Source of the DNA: Mastigamoeba balamuthi
Taxonomy: Eukaryota; Evosea; Mastigamoebida; Mastigamoebidae
Direction: 5' to 3'
Length of the DNA stretch: 59,297 nt
Assembly (NCBI GenBank): GCA_902651635.1
Contig: CACRSC010001923.1
Coordinates: 304,615-363,911 of the forward strand
Shown here: positions 32,610 to 43,724 of the stretch, piece after piece
Layout: each line of letters starts with the position of its first letter
Numbering within the stretch: position 1 is the stretch's first letter
Position numbers and translations under genes: made by a program
Notes under the pieces: generated by a model
Database searches by the model: none
Told to the model about the DNA's origin: nothing
The model's input: only the letters and a program-made list of their open reading frames with translations

Positions 32610-33480
32610 GTCAAGTCCCAGGACAACCCCATCATTGCTGCAAAAATAGCCAGGCAGCAGCATCTTCTACACAAGCTGCACAAGTCCATTGCCATAGCAC
32701 ACTGATGGTACCCTGTCCAATTCCTGGAACGGGTATTTCAGCATTATGGAGGACCAGACACCTCCTTAAAGAAGCTTGGGGGCCTGCTGGACCTGCTGCT
32801 ATACTTCAAATGCTATGAAGTGCTTGCCTCTGAGACATCCCTGTAGGCTTCTGACCCAAGCAACTTCTGATGCATGGCTCGACACTGGCTCTACCTAGCA
32901 GAGCATGTCAACGAGATGGAGGTAAGTCCTACTCAAAAATCACACAACATAATTATTATTTCATCTAAATGAAATCAGTATCAATTCATTATTAAATCAA
33001 AAGTTAATTTCAGAGCACGCATGTTCCTGTATGCCAATTTATTCTAAAAATTGAAAACATGCATTTATCAATTCAATTGCTTATTATAAATGCATCAATC
33101 TGATTATTTCTAAAAATTAGCACAGTGTGTCTGGAATGCCTGGACTTCTGTGGCGAACAGGCTTCCACCACCCTGCTCTCTTATGATTCATGGGTCTGTA
33201 GATGTCAAGGCCATTAACATCTCATGGCCCAGCAAGAAGCAGGACAAGTTCTACATTGGCAAGTACAAGGAGAACGTGGTGAAGATCCAGGTGGTGGTCA
33301 ACAACCAGGGCATCCCCCCATGGATGTTCAAGGGTTGTACAAGGGGGTTCACCATGACCTGAAGATCTGGCAGAGCTCAGCTCCAGGCATGGAACTGTCA
33401 GGGACATAGCTGCTGGCTGACAATGCCTATGTCAGTGTCCCAAGCAGTGAGCTCCTAACCCCCTTCAAGTACACCTCTCT
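32610..33480 (+). pseudogene. DDE transposase pseudogene (Harbinger/DDE_Tnp_4-like)
   Basis: The first part (MVKSQDNPIIAAKIARQQ…) is broken by three in-frame stops. After a possible intron (GTAAGT at 32922, acceptor near 33120) the reading resumes with GSVDVKAI, IGKYKENVVKIQVVVNNQG, then after frame changes GFHHDLKIWQ and LLADNAYVSV, ELLTPFK. This order (G.VD…GK….K.Q.VV…G……HD…DnaY…PFK) is that of DDE_Tnp_4-type transposases. It is clearly dead. Confidence 0.6.
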
Positions 33481-34035
33481 GTTCGACTCTGTCAATGGAA
33501 GGCAAAGGAGCTCCCCATCCACAGCAAGCGCACGCTCCCTCTCGAAGCTGCCACCTGTTCGCACTCAGGCCCCTTGCAGTGCCCTGTGCACTTGCTCCGC
33601 CCACGCATGCATCCGCGTTGCCGCGGGCCCTGTAGAGCCCCTGCTGGTGCTCTTGTCCCCAATTCCTGCGACGGCACCTGCCATCGCCATTGCCCTCGCA
33701 GTGCCCCACTCACTCGCTCTGCCCCCCTCCAACGAGCCTGATCCAGCTACGGGCCTTGTTCCCGTGCTCCCCCGCGGACCACAGACCCGCTGCTGCTCCC
33801 TTCGCCTCCCACATGCAGGCCTATAGAGGGGGGGGGGGGGGCAAGTGACCCCACCGGCGACCGTTGTCCCCGGCGATCGGGAAATTGGATCACGGACAGA
33901 GATATCGACGTCAAGATTCGTTTTCCGGTATCTGATTTTTGGTATCATTATTTACAGCTAGCTCTATTTGCTTTAAGGCAATCCGTAGCGCTGTCCATCT
34001 CCACGCTTGGTTTATCACCCTTCTCTTGGACCGCG
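33481..34035. other. Spacer with a 14-G homopolymer
   Basis: No gene recognised. A run of 14 Gs at 33828-33841 may mark assembly uncertainty. The last 70 bp are the 5' flank of the kinase-like gene. Confidence 0.4.
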
Positions 34036-35821
34036 ATGGCCGAACCCCTCGATGTGGTGAGCACGTCTCTCCCCCCCACCCCCCGCTTGTGCCCGGGTTA
34101 CCGTGTTCATGTGTGCGGGCCCTCATCGGGTGGGCTTCTTCACAATTCCCTCAGAGCGAGCTGAAGGTGGCGGCGGCAGCGGCCAATCTCTCCACCCCGG
34201 AGAGACTCGAGCTTCTCGACCTCGCACACAGGCACAGCCGTCAGTACGAGATAACGGAGATCAAAACACGTGATGATGTTGTCTTTTACCTCTCTATGCT
34301 CCGTGTAAGTACTCCCATTTCTCTCCGTCCCCCTCCAGCTGACAATTGGTACCCAAATTCATTAATCATAAACACCCACTTTGACGAACACAGGAAAGGG
34401 AGGTCGCCAAGAAGGAGAAGGAGGCCAAGGAGGAAGAGGCCAAGAAGGAGAAGGAGGCCAAGAAGGCCAAGGAGGCCAAGGAGGCGAAGGCTGCACAGAG
34501 GGAGGACAAAGCCTTCAAGTTGAGGAAGTTGGAGCTCGAGCTCGAGATCAAACGTGAACGGATTGCCTCCCTTCCCACCCATCAGCACCGTGGGCCAAGG
34601 CCCACTGCTCTCGCGCCCATCAAGCACTCGTGCTCGCCCTCGCTCAGGTCGTCGCCACCACCCCTGCTGCCACTGCGACATTCGCCAGCACCAACTTCAT
34701 CATCGCATTCTGCGTCGTCGGTCCACTGGGGCTTATCTGCAGCCAGTTCTAGCAGCTCCAGCACATCAGCACAATCTGGAGCAGCAGTAGCGGCCACAGC
34801 AGCAGAAGGGCGTCAGCTCACCGATGTTCTGAAGTTCCAGGAAGCACTCAATCACCTAATGGCCAGCGGCAGTGCAAACACTGAGGCCATCGCTCACCTC
34901 TTCCAGACAAGTGATACCGTGCAGCGCTGGGTTTGTGGACTTCATACCGAGACGCCCGCCGTGAGCGAGCCTACTTCTTTGTCCACATCCTCTGGCATCG
35001 TATTCGGTGCCGAGATGCAGTACAGGTCACGAGCATCACAGTTCTTCGTGGCAGTGCGTGGGGTGTCGCTCTACGTTGCCAAGGTCTCTGGCAATAGGGC
35101 CAGTATCGCACACGAGGACCACGTCGTGACGAGAGTGCAGCAAGATCACCCATGCGCAGCCATACTTCCTACACTTGATGAGGGCCAGTTTGTTGAGCTC
35201 CGTGGAGATCTCTATGCATTTATCATGCCACTGTTCCCGCGTAGCCTGAACGATGTCCTATCGTGCACTTCCAAGGATTTGGTTATGTGGGCGGCAATCT
35301 GCGGCATGTCGGCGATCGAAGCGCTCTACCTGACAGGGTACGGGCACGGGGACATAAGACTCTCGAACCTGCTCTTCGGACTGCAGCAGCAGGGTCTGCT
35401 CAGCCCCATTGTTCTGTGCGATTATGAAGGCGTTTCGGAGATCGGGACGGAGATAAAGGTACGGTCCGATTACTACAGCCTCGACTCGGGTTCTATTCAG
35501 TCGCTTTCGCATGACTGCACGTGCCTGGCAGTCTGCTTGGTTCAGCTCGCTACGCGTGGGAAAACTCCTAGGCTGCACACTGTTGAGGAGCTCATGCATT
35601 TTGCAGAAATGCGCTCCTATAAGGGAGCCATCCTCAGTGAATCAGCTGCTTCAGTCATCAAAAGGGTTATGGCTGCCAGTTCGTTGAGGCCGACCAAGGC
35701 AGAGGCAGTCAAGTTTTTCAACGAGTGGTTCGATGGTGTGGCCTCGGCAATTCCTGTACACATGACCGAGCAGATGCGGAATGCCATTCCCACTGTTAGG
35801 GCATCAAGAGTGGCCAGGTAG
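34036..35821 (+). CDS. Atypical protein kinase with a Lys/Glu-rich coil
   Basis: Exons 34036-34056, 34155-34304 and 34394-35821, all in phase 0, give 532 residues. The first exon encodes only MAEPLDV. Residues 58-105 are a charged coil (KKEKEAKEEEAKKEKEAKKA), followed by a Ser/Pro-rich linker. The C-terminal 270 residues resemble a kinase fold: VAK with Lys287, a catalytic loop HGDIRLSN (375-382) with Asp377 and Asn382, then CDYEG in place of DFG (Asp400 kept), and an alpha-F-like HDCTCLAVCLVQLA. A glycine-rich loop is not evident. It could be a weak kinase or a pseudokinase. Introns use standard GTGAGC and GTAAGT donors. Confidence 0.65.
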
Positions 35822-35829
35822 CATACTCG

Positions 35830-36600
35830 AGCCTGTTCCACAGTCCTCTGTCAGCTTGCTGCTGCCATTGCTGTTGTCGTTGGTGTCGTTGCTGCCGCTG
35901 GCGAGGAGGGCGATGGCTGCGGGCTGCGACATGGGTGGGCGTTGGGAGGTCTGGTTCTGGGGTGACGCCACAGGTCACGTGTGAGGGTGTGAGGGGCCTG
36001 TATGTTTGTCGAACTCTCCGCACCCTTCGGCTGGTGCGGGCCCCAATTTTTCGTTTTTGTTCATTTTTCTGGATAACTCTTCGTTTTTTCCCGATGACTG
36101 CCTCGTGCATTTGATCCATGGACTGACACTTGCTCTCCGCACGACTCATGAACGTAGCATCGCCTCAGCACTCCAGTTCTGTTCTGCAGGGGAGGGTAGT
36201 GACACAGGTTGTTCTTGAGGCCCGTTGGTAACAGAGAGAGCCCCGCCAAGGTGGGGAGTCCGCACACAGCTGTCCCGGCGGGTGAGAGTTGTGAGCAAAG
36301 TGATCAGTGATCGGCAGACGAGCAGCAGAGCTGTTTTGATGTCAAATGTACTTGTGTATCGCAACACAGGAATTGCTTCACTGGCCTCATATGTTGTGAG
36401 CTCTCACACTACGGTGACAGATCTCCTGCGGATCGCGTGTTCAGGTCCCTCAAGCTGCTTATGCCCCTTGAAGAGCCAGTTTGACGGTTGCATGTTGCTC
36501 ACAGAAAGACCGTTATCCACATCGCAGCGACCTACAGAACGTGCGAGCACAAGGATCCGTCAGAAAAGAGCCCCCGTCAGTTCTATGTGACGAAAGACCT
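35830..36600. pseudogene. Exploded LEA2 paralogue (inverted 5' part, direct 3' part)
   Basis: 35830-36190 on the minus strand reproduces the promoter and first 25-odd codons of LEA2 copy 2 (20360-20760), breaking off just after KLTED. From about 36240 to 36560 the plus strand reproduces the 3' end and downstream region of the same gene (21400-21720). The membrane helix and nearly all of the beta domain are absent. The break lies only about 10 bp after the stop of the kinase-like gene. Confidence 0.7.
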
Positions 36601-36806
36601 GTTAGTCTCATTTTGGGCCGTGACAGCTTTCTCATACGAAGAATCGCTGTTGGGACCCGCACCAAATTTATGTGCGGGGGCAGTTGGCCGAAAAACCGAA
36701 ATAATCAGCCCTCACAGGCCGCACAGATGATGCACCGACGTTCACCTTATAAGGCCCAGTGGGTCACAACATAACAGCAGGAAAGAAAGACAGAGTCAAA
36801 GAAGCA

Positions 36807-37484
36807 ATGATGCAGGTGAACGAGTACTCGTACAGGATGGGGGAGCAGGAGGGCAGCGAGGAGGGCACTGTGGGGCTGCGCAAGCGCCCGTGTTCGTGCT
36901 GCAGCCCCAGGAGGTGCTGTGCCGCTCTCGGAATCGTGGCGGTGATCGTCTTGGTGATCGTGGTGGCTGTGGGAGGCACCTACGGAGGCCTGGCCTCGTA
37001 CATGATGGAGAACTCGGACTACGACATCCAGGGGCTCCAAGTACCAGACTGCTCACTCAGATTGAAATCAAATGATGAACAAACAAGTGAGATTGCTGAT
37101 TGCTCTGATACCCAGATCGAGCAGTTCGAAAAGGGGAACACGAGCTGGTCTGCTAGTCTTCGGCTGACGCTGTGGTGCAACACAACCAAGGCGGGCTCCA
37201 CCCTGCGCGTCTCCAAGGCCAGAGTGCGCCTGCACCTCGAGGGCGTGGACATGGGGACTATCGAGTTTGGAGCATTCACAATCAATCCCGACACGGACAA
37301 CAAGTTCAGCGGGACTCTCCGAGCCAGCAAGAGGCCCCTCGACAGTGTGCAGCCAGTCAGCAAGTACCTCGCAGGGGCGGCAATAAATGCCACAGCGGAC
37401 ATCGAGCGGATGACCATCTGGTGCATCAACACACGCCTGCCACACAGAGTCAGGGGGATGAGCAAGCGGATTCAGCGCTTGTAG
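36807..37484 (+). CDS. LEA2-like membrane protein, copy 3
   Basis: Exons 36807-37040 and 37116-37484 give 200 residues from the first ATG (MMQVNEYSYRMGEQ). A Cys/Arg patch (RKRPCSCCSPRRCC) precedes the membrane helix (VAVIVLVIVVAVGGTYGGLA). The beta domain begins NTSWSASLRLTLWCNT. The 75-bp intron is in frame and has no stop, so retention would add 25 residues between helix and domain. The intron sits exactly where copies 1 and 2 have theirs, supporting removal. The cysteine patch might be palmitoylated. Confidence 0.7.
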   Translation: MMQVNEYSYRMGEQEGSEEGTVGLRKRPCSCCSPRRCCAALGIVAVIVLVIVVAVGGTYGGLASYMMENSDYDIQGLQVPDCSLRLKSNDEQTSEIADCSDTQIEQFEKGNTSWSASLRLTLWCNTTKAGSTLRVSKARVRLHLEGVDMGTIEFGAFTINPDTDNKFSGTLRASKRPLDSVQPVSKYLAGAAINATADIERMTIWCINTRLPHRVRGMSKRIQRL

Positions 37485-37936
37485 TATGTTTGCTCGGCCG
37501 CTGGTTGAGACCAAGGTGAGTGTGTCGGATTTCAAAAACGAAAGATAACACGGTGAATTACTCTTTAATCAAGACATCATGCACTGTAAGACCCTCAGCA
37601 GGAACAGCTGTGCTTCCGAAAACTGAGTTGCGGGAAAGACAGAAACCCACAGATATCGATGTTTGCTTTTTGGCCCCAGTAGTAAAGGTGAGGAGACGAC
37701 TCGCCTGCACAGCGCTGCTACATGATGACTCCCAAAACGGGTCTCGAGGCCTGGAACACCGAGTGAGACTGTGCCCTTGTGTCCCGATAGCATTGGACAC
37801 TGGTCGCCAGCACAATGCTCTGCCACTCAATATGCCGCTAGCCCGTGTGCACATTTATTCGCTCTCAACAGAGTCGCCTTGGCTGGTGGGGTGTTTGTGG
37901 CAGCATTGGGGTGTCGACGGCGACTCGGGCGAGTGG
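37485..37936. other. Convergent 3' intergenic region
   Basis: Spacer between LEA2 copy 3 (plus) and PRP5 (minus). Short frames only; nothing recognised. Confidence 0.5.
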
Positions 37937-40900
37937 TCAGAGGACGCTGTAGCGGCCGCCGCCGCCGAGCCTGAGGGCGTCGGGGTGGATGAGGAGGGAG
38001 TTCTCCTCGAGGATGCGCTTGATCTCCTTCTTGGCCTTGTGGACCGAGTCGGAGGTGGGGGCCTCGATGACGAGGTAGAGCTTGCGCTCGCCGGGCGGGG
38101 CGGTCCTGCCGGGGGGCACGAACATGCCGCGGGTGGTGACGGCGGCGCCCGTGTACTCGCTGATGGCCGTGAGCGCGTCCTTGTGCGTGACCTTCCAGCG
38201 CGCCTGCTGCGGGTAGTCGTTGATCTCGATCTCGGCCTCGTAGTGCTCGGGCTGCTGCGCCTGCTGCTTCTGCGCCCCTGCGGCCCCCTGCTGCTGCTGC
38301 GCTGCCGCCGCCTGCAGCATCATCGCCTCGGCCTGCAGCCTGTTCAGCTCCTGTGCGAACAGCGCCGCACGCGTCGCCGCCTCGATGCTCTCGGGCATCG
38401 CCGCCGCCGCGGCCACCGCGGGCGGCACCAGCGGCGCCCCCGCCGACTGCACGCCGACCGCCGCCAGCGCCGACGCCACCGCCGCCGCCGCCGGGGGCAT
38501 CGCGAGCGCCGGCGCGATGCCCGCGGCCACCGCGGCGATGGGGGTGCTCAGCAGCGGCGCCCCCGACATCATCTGCTGCTGCTGCTGGAGCTGGAGCGCC
38601 TGCGCCTGCTGCTGCTGCTGCTGCAGGGAGCCGCCGGCGACCACGAGGGCCCCGGGCGAGACGAGCGACGCCGGGGGCAGCGGCAGCAGCGCGGGGCCCT
38701 GGGCAATCTGGGCGACGGCGGGCCCGCCTGCGAGCGTCGTGGGCAGGAACGACGTCTGCATGGCGGGCATCGGCGCGCCGTCGTCGTCGCTGTCGGCGCC
38801 GTCGCCGGGGCCCTCGCTGCTGCTGCTGTCGCTGTCGCTGCCGTCCTCCATGGCGTGCAGCACGCGCTGGACCCTGCGGCGCTCGTCGCGCGAGCCTACC
38901 TCGCTCTCGCTGAACATGAAGCCCTTGCCGCCAAAGCCGCTGCCCGGCGCGATGTTGCGTCCCTGGGCGGCGGCCTCGCGGCGCTTGGCCTCGAAGGCCT
39001 CAGCGAGCTCGCGGAGGTCCTCGGGCACGGGCTGCTCGCTGATGGTCAGCGCCTTGACAATGTCGGGCGCGTGGCGCTCGTCGTCGGGCGTCAGGAACGT
39101 GAAGGCCGTGCCCTTGCGGCCCGCGCGGCCCGTGCGGCCGATGCGGTGCACGTAGTCCTCGAGGTGGTTAGGCACGTCGTAGTTGACGACGAGCTCGAGG
39201 CCCTTGACGTCGAGCCCGCGCGAGGCGATGCTCGTGGCCACCAGCACCGTCTTCTCGCCGCGCCGGAAGTCTGCGATCGTCGACGCGCGGTCCTTCTGGT
39301 CGACGCCCGCGTGCAGCACCAGGCACGGGTAGTTGGCCCCCAGCAGCTCCTGGAACAGCTTGTCCGCCTCGACCTGCCGCTGCACGAAGATCAGGATCTG
39401 GCCGCGCTCGTACCAGTCCCGCATCAGCTCCAGCAGGCGCCGGAACTTGGAGTCGTCGTCGGGGTGCAGCTCGACGTGCTGCTCCACGTCCTTGCACGCG
39501 ACCCCGCGCCCGCCGCAGATCAGCTCGAGCGGCTTGCGCAGGATCTTGCGAGCGGCCTGCTCCACAGCGTAAGGGAACGTGGCTGAGAACATGACCGTTT
39601 GCCTGTCGGGTCTGACGCACTCGACGATCCGCATCACCTGCGGCTCAAACCCCATGTCGAACCTGCGCCCCCCGTTCCGTGCGCGTCAGTCGCATGTGTC
39701 AGCCTTGTGTGCAGCCCATAAACCCCTCGTCGGACAAAAGACTCCGCGACGGGGCCCGCGGGTCACAGTGGCACAACTCGCCTTGTGAAAAAAGGAGGGA
39801 GCGAGCAGGCAATCAATCCCCCCCAGCAGTATTGAAGTGCACGGCAAGAAGGCAAAGAGGGGGGTTGGATGGAGGGCAGGAAGGAGCAGCGCACATGCGA
39901 TCGGCCTCGTCGAGGATAATGAACGTCACTCGCCGCAGGTTGGTGATCCCTGCGCGGTGCACGCAGTGGGGTTCGGGGGTCGTTAGCAACACGGTGGAGG
40001 CAGAGGGAGAACGGAGCAGGAGAGCGCAGTGTGCGCTGGTGTTGGCTGGGCTGGTGTTCTCACTGCCGGCGTTGGAGACGAGCACGTCGATCATGCGGCC
40101 AGGCGTGCACACCACAATCTCCGCCCCTCTCTTGAGCTCCCCGATCTGGTCCGCGATGCCCGCCCCTCCGTACACAGACACGCACTGCCACGCAACGTCA
40201 GCACCGCACACACAATCGGTCCAGAGGGGGGAGAAAAAGAGGGCGACGCGGGGAATCGATCCGCCGAGCAAAGCTCACCTGGAGGCCGAGGAACTTGGTG
40301 AACTTCTTGATGTCCGAGGAGATCTGGATGGCGAGCTCGCGCGTGGGGGCCACCGCGAGGGCGATGGGCCCGTCGCCGGGCTGCAGCGGGCGCTGGTCCA
40401 TGACGTGGCGCAGCATCGGCAGCGCGTAGGCCAGCGTCTTGCCGCTGCCCGTGCGCGCGCAGGCGATGACGTCGCGGCCGGCGAGCACGGCGGGGATGGC
40501 CTGCCGCTGTATGGGCGTGGGCTTCTCGAACTTGAGCACGCGCATCAGTATGTCCAGGATCTTGGGGCTGAACCCGCACTGCGCCCACGTGGAGATGGGC
40601 TGCAGAGAGCAACGCATCCGAGTCAATTGATTGCGAATGAAAAATGTGAGCCTATGGGTAGTGAATTGCAAGAAAAAGAAAGCACAGAGTAATTTAAGAA
40701 CAAAGAGCAACAAACGCATACAAATCAACTGATTGGTTGCAAAATATAATAGAACTGTGAAATAAAAGGTGCTTCTGGGTCTAGAAAAATCAATTGTGGG
40801 GAGTGGGGTGAGCGAGCACGAATAGACAAAAAGAAGTTCAGAGGCACAGAAAGCAAAGTCGGGGGCGGAAATCAGTTGAAAAGGGGGCGCCCGAGAAAGG

Positions 40901-42485
40901 GAAGAGGCAGCGCGCGCCTTGGGGCAGGCCTTGCCGTGGACGACGCAGCCGTCGAGCTCCTCGCGGCGGACGCGGATGACGTCCTCGATCGAGAGCCTGG
41001 CGATCTCGGGGACCTCGATGTAGAAGTCGGCCCTGAAGGGCTGGTAGGCGATCTTGCTGTGGTCGACCTCGAGCAGCCGCAGGCTCTTCTTCTTCTTCTT
41101 GAGCGCGCTGGGCCTGTCGTCGTCGTCGCTGCTGCTGCTGCCCGCGCCCCCGCGCTCGTCCTCGCTGCCCGCTGCCGGGGGCTCCTCCTCGTCCTCGCCC
41201 CCGATGCCGCCCAGGAACAGCCGCCTCGCAGCCCTCCGCGACGTCTCCTCCCTCGTCGACGCGGCAGTGGCAGTGGCCGTCGCCGGCGACGACGACGACG
41301 CCGCTGCCCCCGCGCGGTGCGACTCGGACGAGGACTCGAGGCCCAGGCTGGCGATCTTCTGCCGCGTCTCGGCGACCTCTGCCTGCGCCTGGCCCTCGAT
41401 CGTGGCCATGTACCGCGCCAGCTCGTCGTCCGGGTCCTCGTCCGCCGCCGCTGCCGCCGCCGCCGCTGCCGTCTCGCTCTGGACCTCTGTCATGATGCGC
41501 GACATGGCCTCCTGGATCCGCGCTGCCTGGGCCGCAGGCACTGAGCCCAGCGCCCGGCGCCGCACGCGCTCCTCGGGGGCACCCGGGTCGCTAGGGGTCG
41601 ACTGCGGGTGCTGCTGCGGGGCGCTGAGGTCCGGGGCGTCGTCCGGGGCCGCGGCGTGGGGCGTCGTCGAGCGGGCGGTGCGGCCGCGGCCCTTGAGGTC
41701 CAGCTCGTCCGCCGCGTCCTCCAGCGCCTCCTCGTCCTCCTCCGCCGCCATCCCCTCGCCCTCCCCCGCGTCCCCCTGCTCCTGCGCCTCCGCCGCCGCC
41801 GCCGCCGCTGCCTCCGCGGCTGCGCGATCGCGAGGGAGGGAGAGAGAAGAGAGAACAGAGTCAGAGTCAATTGATGCGGCATTGAATTGCGCGGGCGATG
41901 CGACTTTTTGGATTCGGGAACTGAGGGGGAGTGGCGACGCGGACCTCGGCGCTCGCGCTCGCGGCGCCACTGCTCGACGCGCTCCCTGCGGCGCTGGACC
42001 TCCTCGTCGAGGGCCTTCTGCTCGGCCTCGCGCGCCTCCCTGCGCGCCCTCTCCTCGGGCGTCTCCCCCTCGCCATCCTCCTTCTTCACCGCCGGCGCCT
42101 GCGTTGGCGTCACCGCCTCTTGCTGCGCCGGCATAACCGGCGCCGCCGCCGCCGCTGTCGTCGCCGCCGCCGGCGCTGCTGCGGGCGACGCGGGGGTCTT
42201 GGCGGCGGGCGTGGGCGCCGGGGACGGGGCCTGCGGGTCGGCTGCGGGCTGCCCGTCGGCGCCGCGGTGCCTGTGGGCGTGGCGGTGGGCCGAGCTGTGG
42301 CGGCCCTTGCGGTCGCGGTCGCGCGAGCGGCTGCGCGACTTGGAGCGCCGCGGGCGCTTGCGGTCGTCGGGCCGCCGCGACGACGAGTGGCGCCGGCGGC
42401 TGCTGCTGTCGCGGCTGGGCGACGGCGACGAGGACGACGGCGACGACGAGCGGCGGCGCTTCCGGTCCTTGTCGTCGCGCGGCAT
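37937..42485 (-). CDS. PRP5: DEAD-box pre-mRNA splicing helicase Prp5/DDX46
   Basis: Six exons: 42485-41945, 41819-40918, 40599-40279, 40184-40064, 39949-39895 and 39662-37937, 1,221 residues. All joins were checked against conserved DDX46 sequence ([34 protein letters not shown]). An N-terminal Arg/Ser-rich region is followed by the Prp5-specific segment [10 protein letters not shown] (DPLD-like). Helicase motifs include [12 protein letters not shown] (529-536), PTRELA, DEAD (642-645), SAT, ARGLDVKG and [10 protein letters not shown]. The last 88 residues match the DDX46 C-terminal domain. Prp5 remodels U2 snRNP and proofreads the branch site before prespliceosome assembly. The second intron starts with GC (AAG then GCGCGC). 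Long Ala/Gln tracts enlarge it over the human protein. Confidence 0.93.
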
Positions 42486-42703
42486 TTGCTGCTGGCGTTC
42501 AAAACTCGAGCGGGGGATACGAGAAGATATTATCCACATTAATATCCGAATTTTCTCGTCCGATGCGTCACCGAGGGTCGTGCTGAGGAGAGCAGTCCCC
42601 ACGGCCTCATGCACGCGAGTCGGAATTAATAAAGAAGGCTCGTACGACACGACATAGATTTTTCTCTCTGAGATATCAAGAACAAGAATCATAGTTTGAG
42701 GGG
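42486..42703. promoter_or_regulatory. Divergent promoter between PRP5 and a small gene
   Basis: The 218-bp interval separates the start codons at 42485 (minus) and 42704 (plus). It contains GAAGATATTATCC near 42523, similar to the sequence before several other starts here. Confidence 0.45.
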
Positions 42704-43050
42704 ATGAGCAACATCGACAGGCACTGGATGGGAGGGGCCAAGAGCAGGCTCAAGGCAAAGCGCCAGTCGCCCCGCGACAAGGGTAACTCGCGCAAGTCAA
42801 CCCTGGGGCCTCAGCCAGCTCAACAGCGAGGAGATTCTTCGAGGAGGCGAGGAGGGCTGCCTCTGAGGCAACGGCCGAGAGAAGATTCGATCGCTCAGAT
42901 ATCCAGGAATCATCAGCCTCCCTGGACATCCAAGCACTGGAGGGTGTGATCGAGGTGGTGGGAGGAGGTTTGCAGGCCCAGGCAGCCACAGAATCACCTG
43001 TTTCATCCGACATTGAGCCGTTGCTGGACGACAGGGATCCAAAACGATGA
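42704..43050 (+). CDS. Small charged protein, probably two exons
   Basis: The start MSNIDRHWMGGAKSRLKAKR lies in one frame, while a convincing helical and acidic part (RRFFEEARRAASEATAERRF … DIEPLLDDRDPKR) lies in another and ends with a TGA at 43048-43050. Removing 42783-42814 (GTAACT…CCTCAG, only 32 bp) joins them in phase, giving about 104 residues. Alternatively the gene has a frameshift. No family is recognised. It is divergent from PRP5. Confidence 0.5.
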
Positions 43051-43141
43051 GTAACACAGAGCTGCGCGAATTCAGTCAAATGAGTTCAGTCAGGGAATAT
43101 CAGGGTGTATATGGGCTATATTGGAACCTCTTTATGTGAAT

Positions 43142-43213
43142 GGCTCGATAGCATAATGGTATTGCGTCTGTCTCGTAAACAGAAGGTTGTGGGTTCGATT
43201 CCCACTCGAGCCT
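43142..43213 (+). tRNA. tRNA-Thr (anticodon CGT)
   Basis: A full cloverleaf can be drawn by hand. The acceptor stem is GGCTCGA with TCGAGCC (7 perfect pairs), the anticodon stem is TCTGT with ACAGA around loop CTCGTAA, and the T arm is GTGGG with CCCAC around TTCGATT. The D arm starts GCATAATGGTA. The anticodon CGT reads ACG (Thr), and the discriminator base is T. The Pol III B box GGTTCGATTCC is intact. No intron is present. Confidence 0.95.
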
Positions 43214-43214
43214 C

Positions 43215-43220
43215 TTTTTT
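43215..43220 (+). terminator. Pol III T6 terminator of tRNA-Thr
   Basis: TTTTTT starts two bases after the tRNA discriminator, the usual RNA polymerase III stop signal. Confidence 0.85.
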
Positions 43221-43287
43221 AGCCACCACATACGGAGCTTTTCAGAAAAGAAGCGCTTCTGTTGTCTGGACGCCAGAGCCCCAAGCT

Positions 43288-43686
43288 TCAGTGTCTCTGC
43301 TGCTGCCTCGCCTCCCCGTCCGCCAGAGGCTCGTCGCCCGCGGCAGCGTCGCGGAGCCAGCGGGCCACCCCGCGGACTCTGTCGGGGAAGTTGATCTCCT
43401 CGGTGAGCAGCCAGCGCAGTTGCCTCCAGAGCCTCTTGGCCTCGCCGTGGTGCTCCCTCGCCTGCCTCAGCTCCTCCCGCGCCCTGCAGTGCTCCGCGAG
43501 GGCCGCCTCGCACGCCTCGGGCGTCGCAGCGGTGCTGAGGAGGGCGTCCGAGGCCCCGAGGTGCTCGTCGCACTGCCGCATGTGCTCCTCGGCTGCCGCC
43601 TGGTGCCGGTCGACTGCCTCCACGTCCTCTTCGTATCCCTCGGCGGCCCCGTGGTAGTACGCCCGCAGGTACTCCCAGACGTCCAT
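43288..43686 (-). CDS. Small helical protein of unknown function
   Basis: A single exon from ATG 43686 to the stop at 43288-43290, 132 residues (MDVWEYLRAYYHGAAEGYEE…). It is rich in Glu, Ala, His and Arg and mostly helical (EACEAALAEHCRAREELRQA, AKRLWRQLRWLL), with a short Gln/His end. The codon bias matches neighbouring real genes. No family is recognised. Its 3' end faces the tRNA gene 75 bp away. Confidence 0.6.
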   Translation of the reverse strand: MDVWEYLRAYYHGAAEGYEEDVEAVDRHQAAAEEHMRQCDEHLGASDALLSTAATPEACEAALAEHCRAREELRQAREHHGEAKRLWRQLRWLLTEEINFPDRVRGVARWLRDAAAGDEPLADGEARQQQRH

Positions 43687-43724
43687 GCGGCGTGAGCGGC
43701 TTACCAAGCGATAAATTCAGTTGA

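Noticed and set aside
37520-39586. A 688-codon plus-strand frame
   Set aside because: Antisense shadow of PRP5 exon 6, whose helicase motifs on the minus strand are unambiguous; GC-rich codons keep the opposite frame open.
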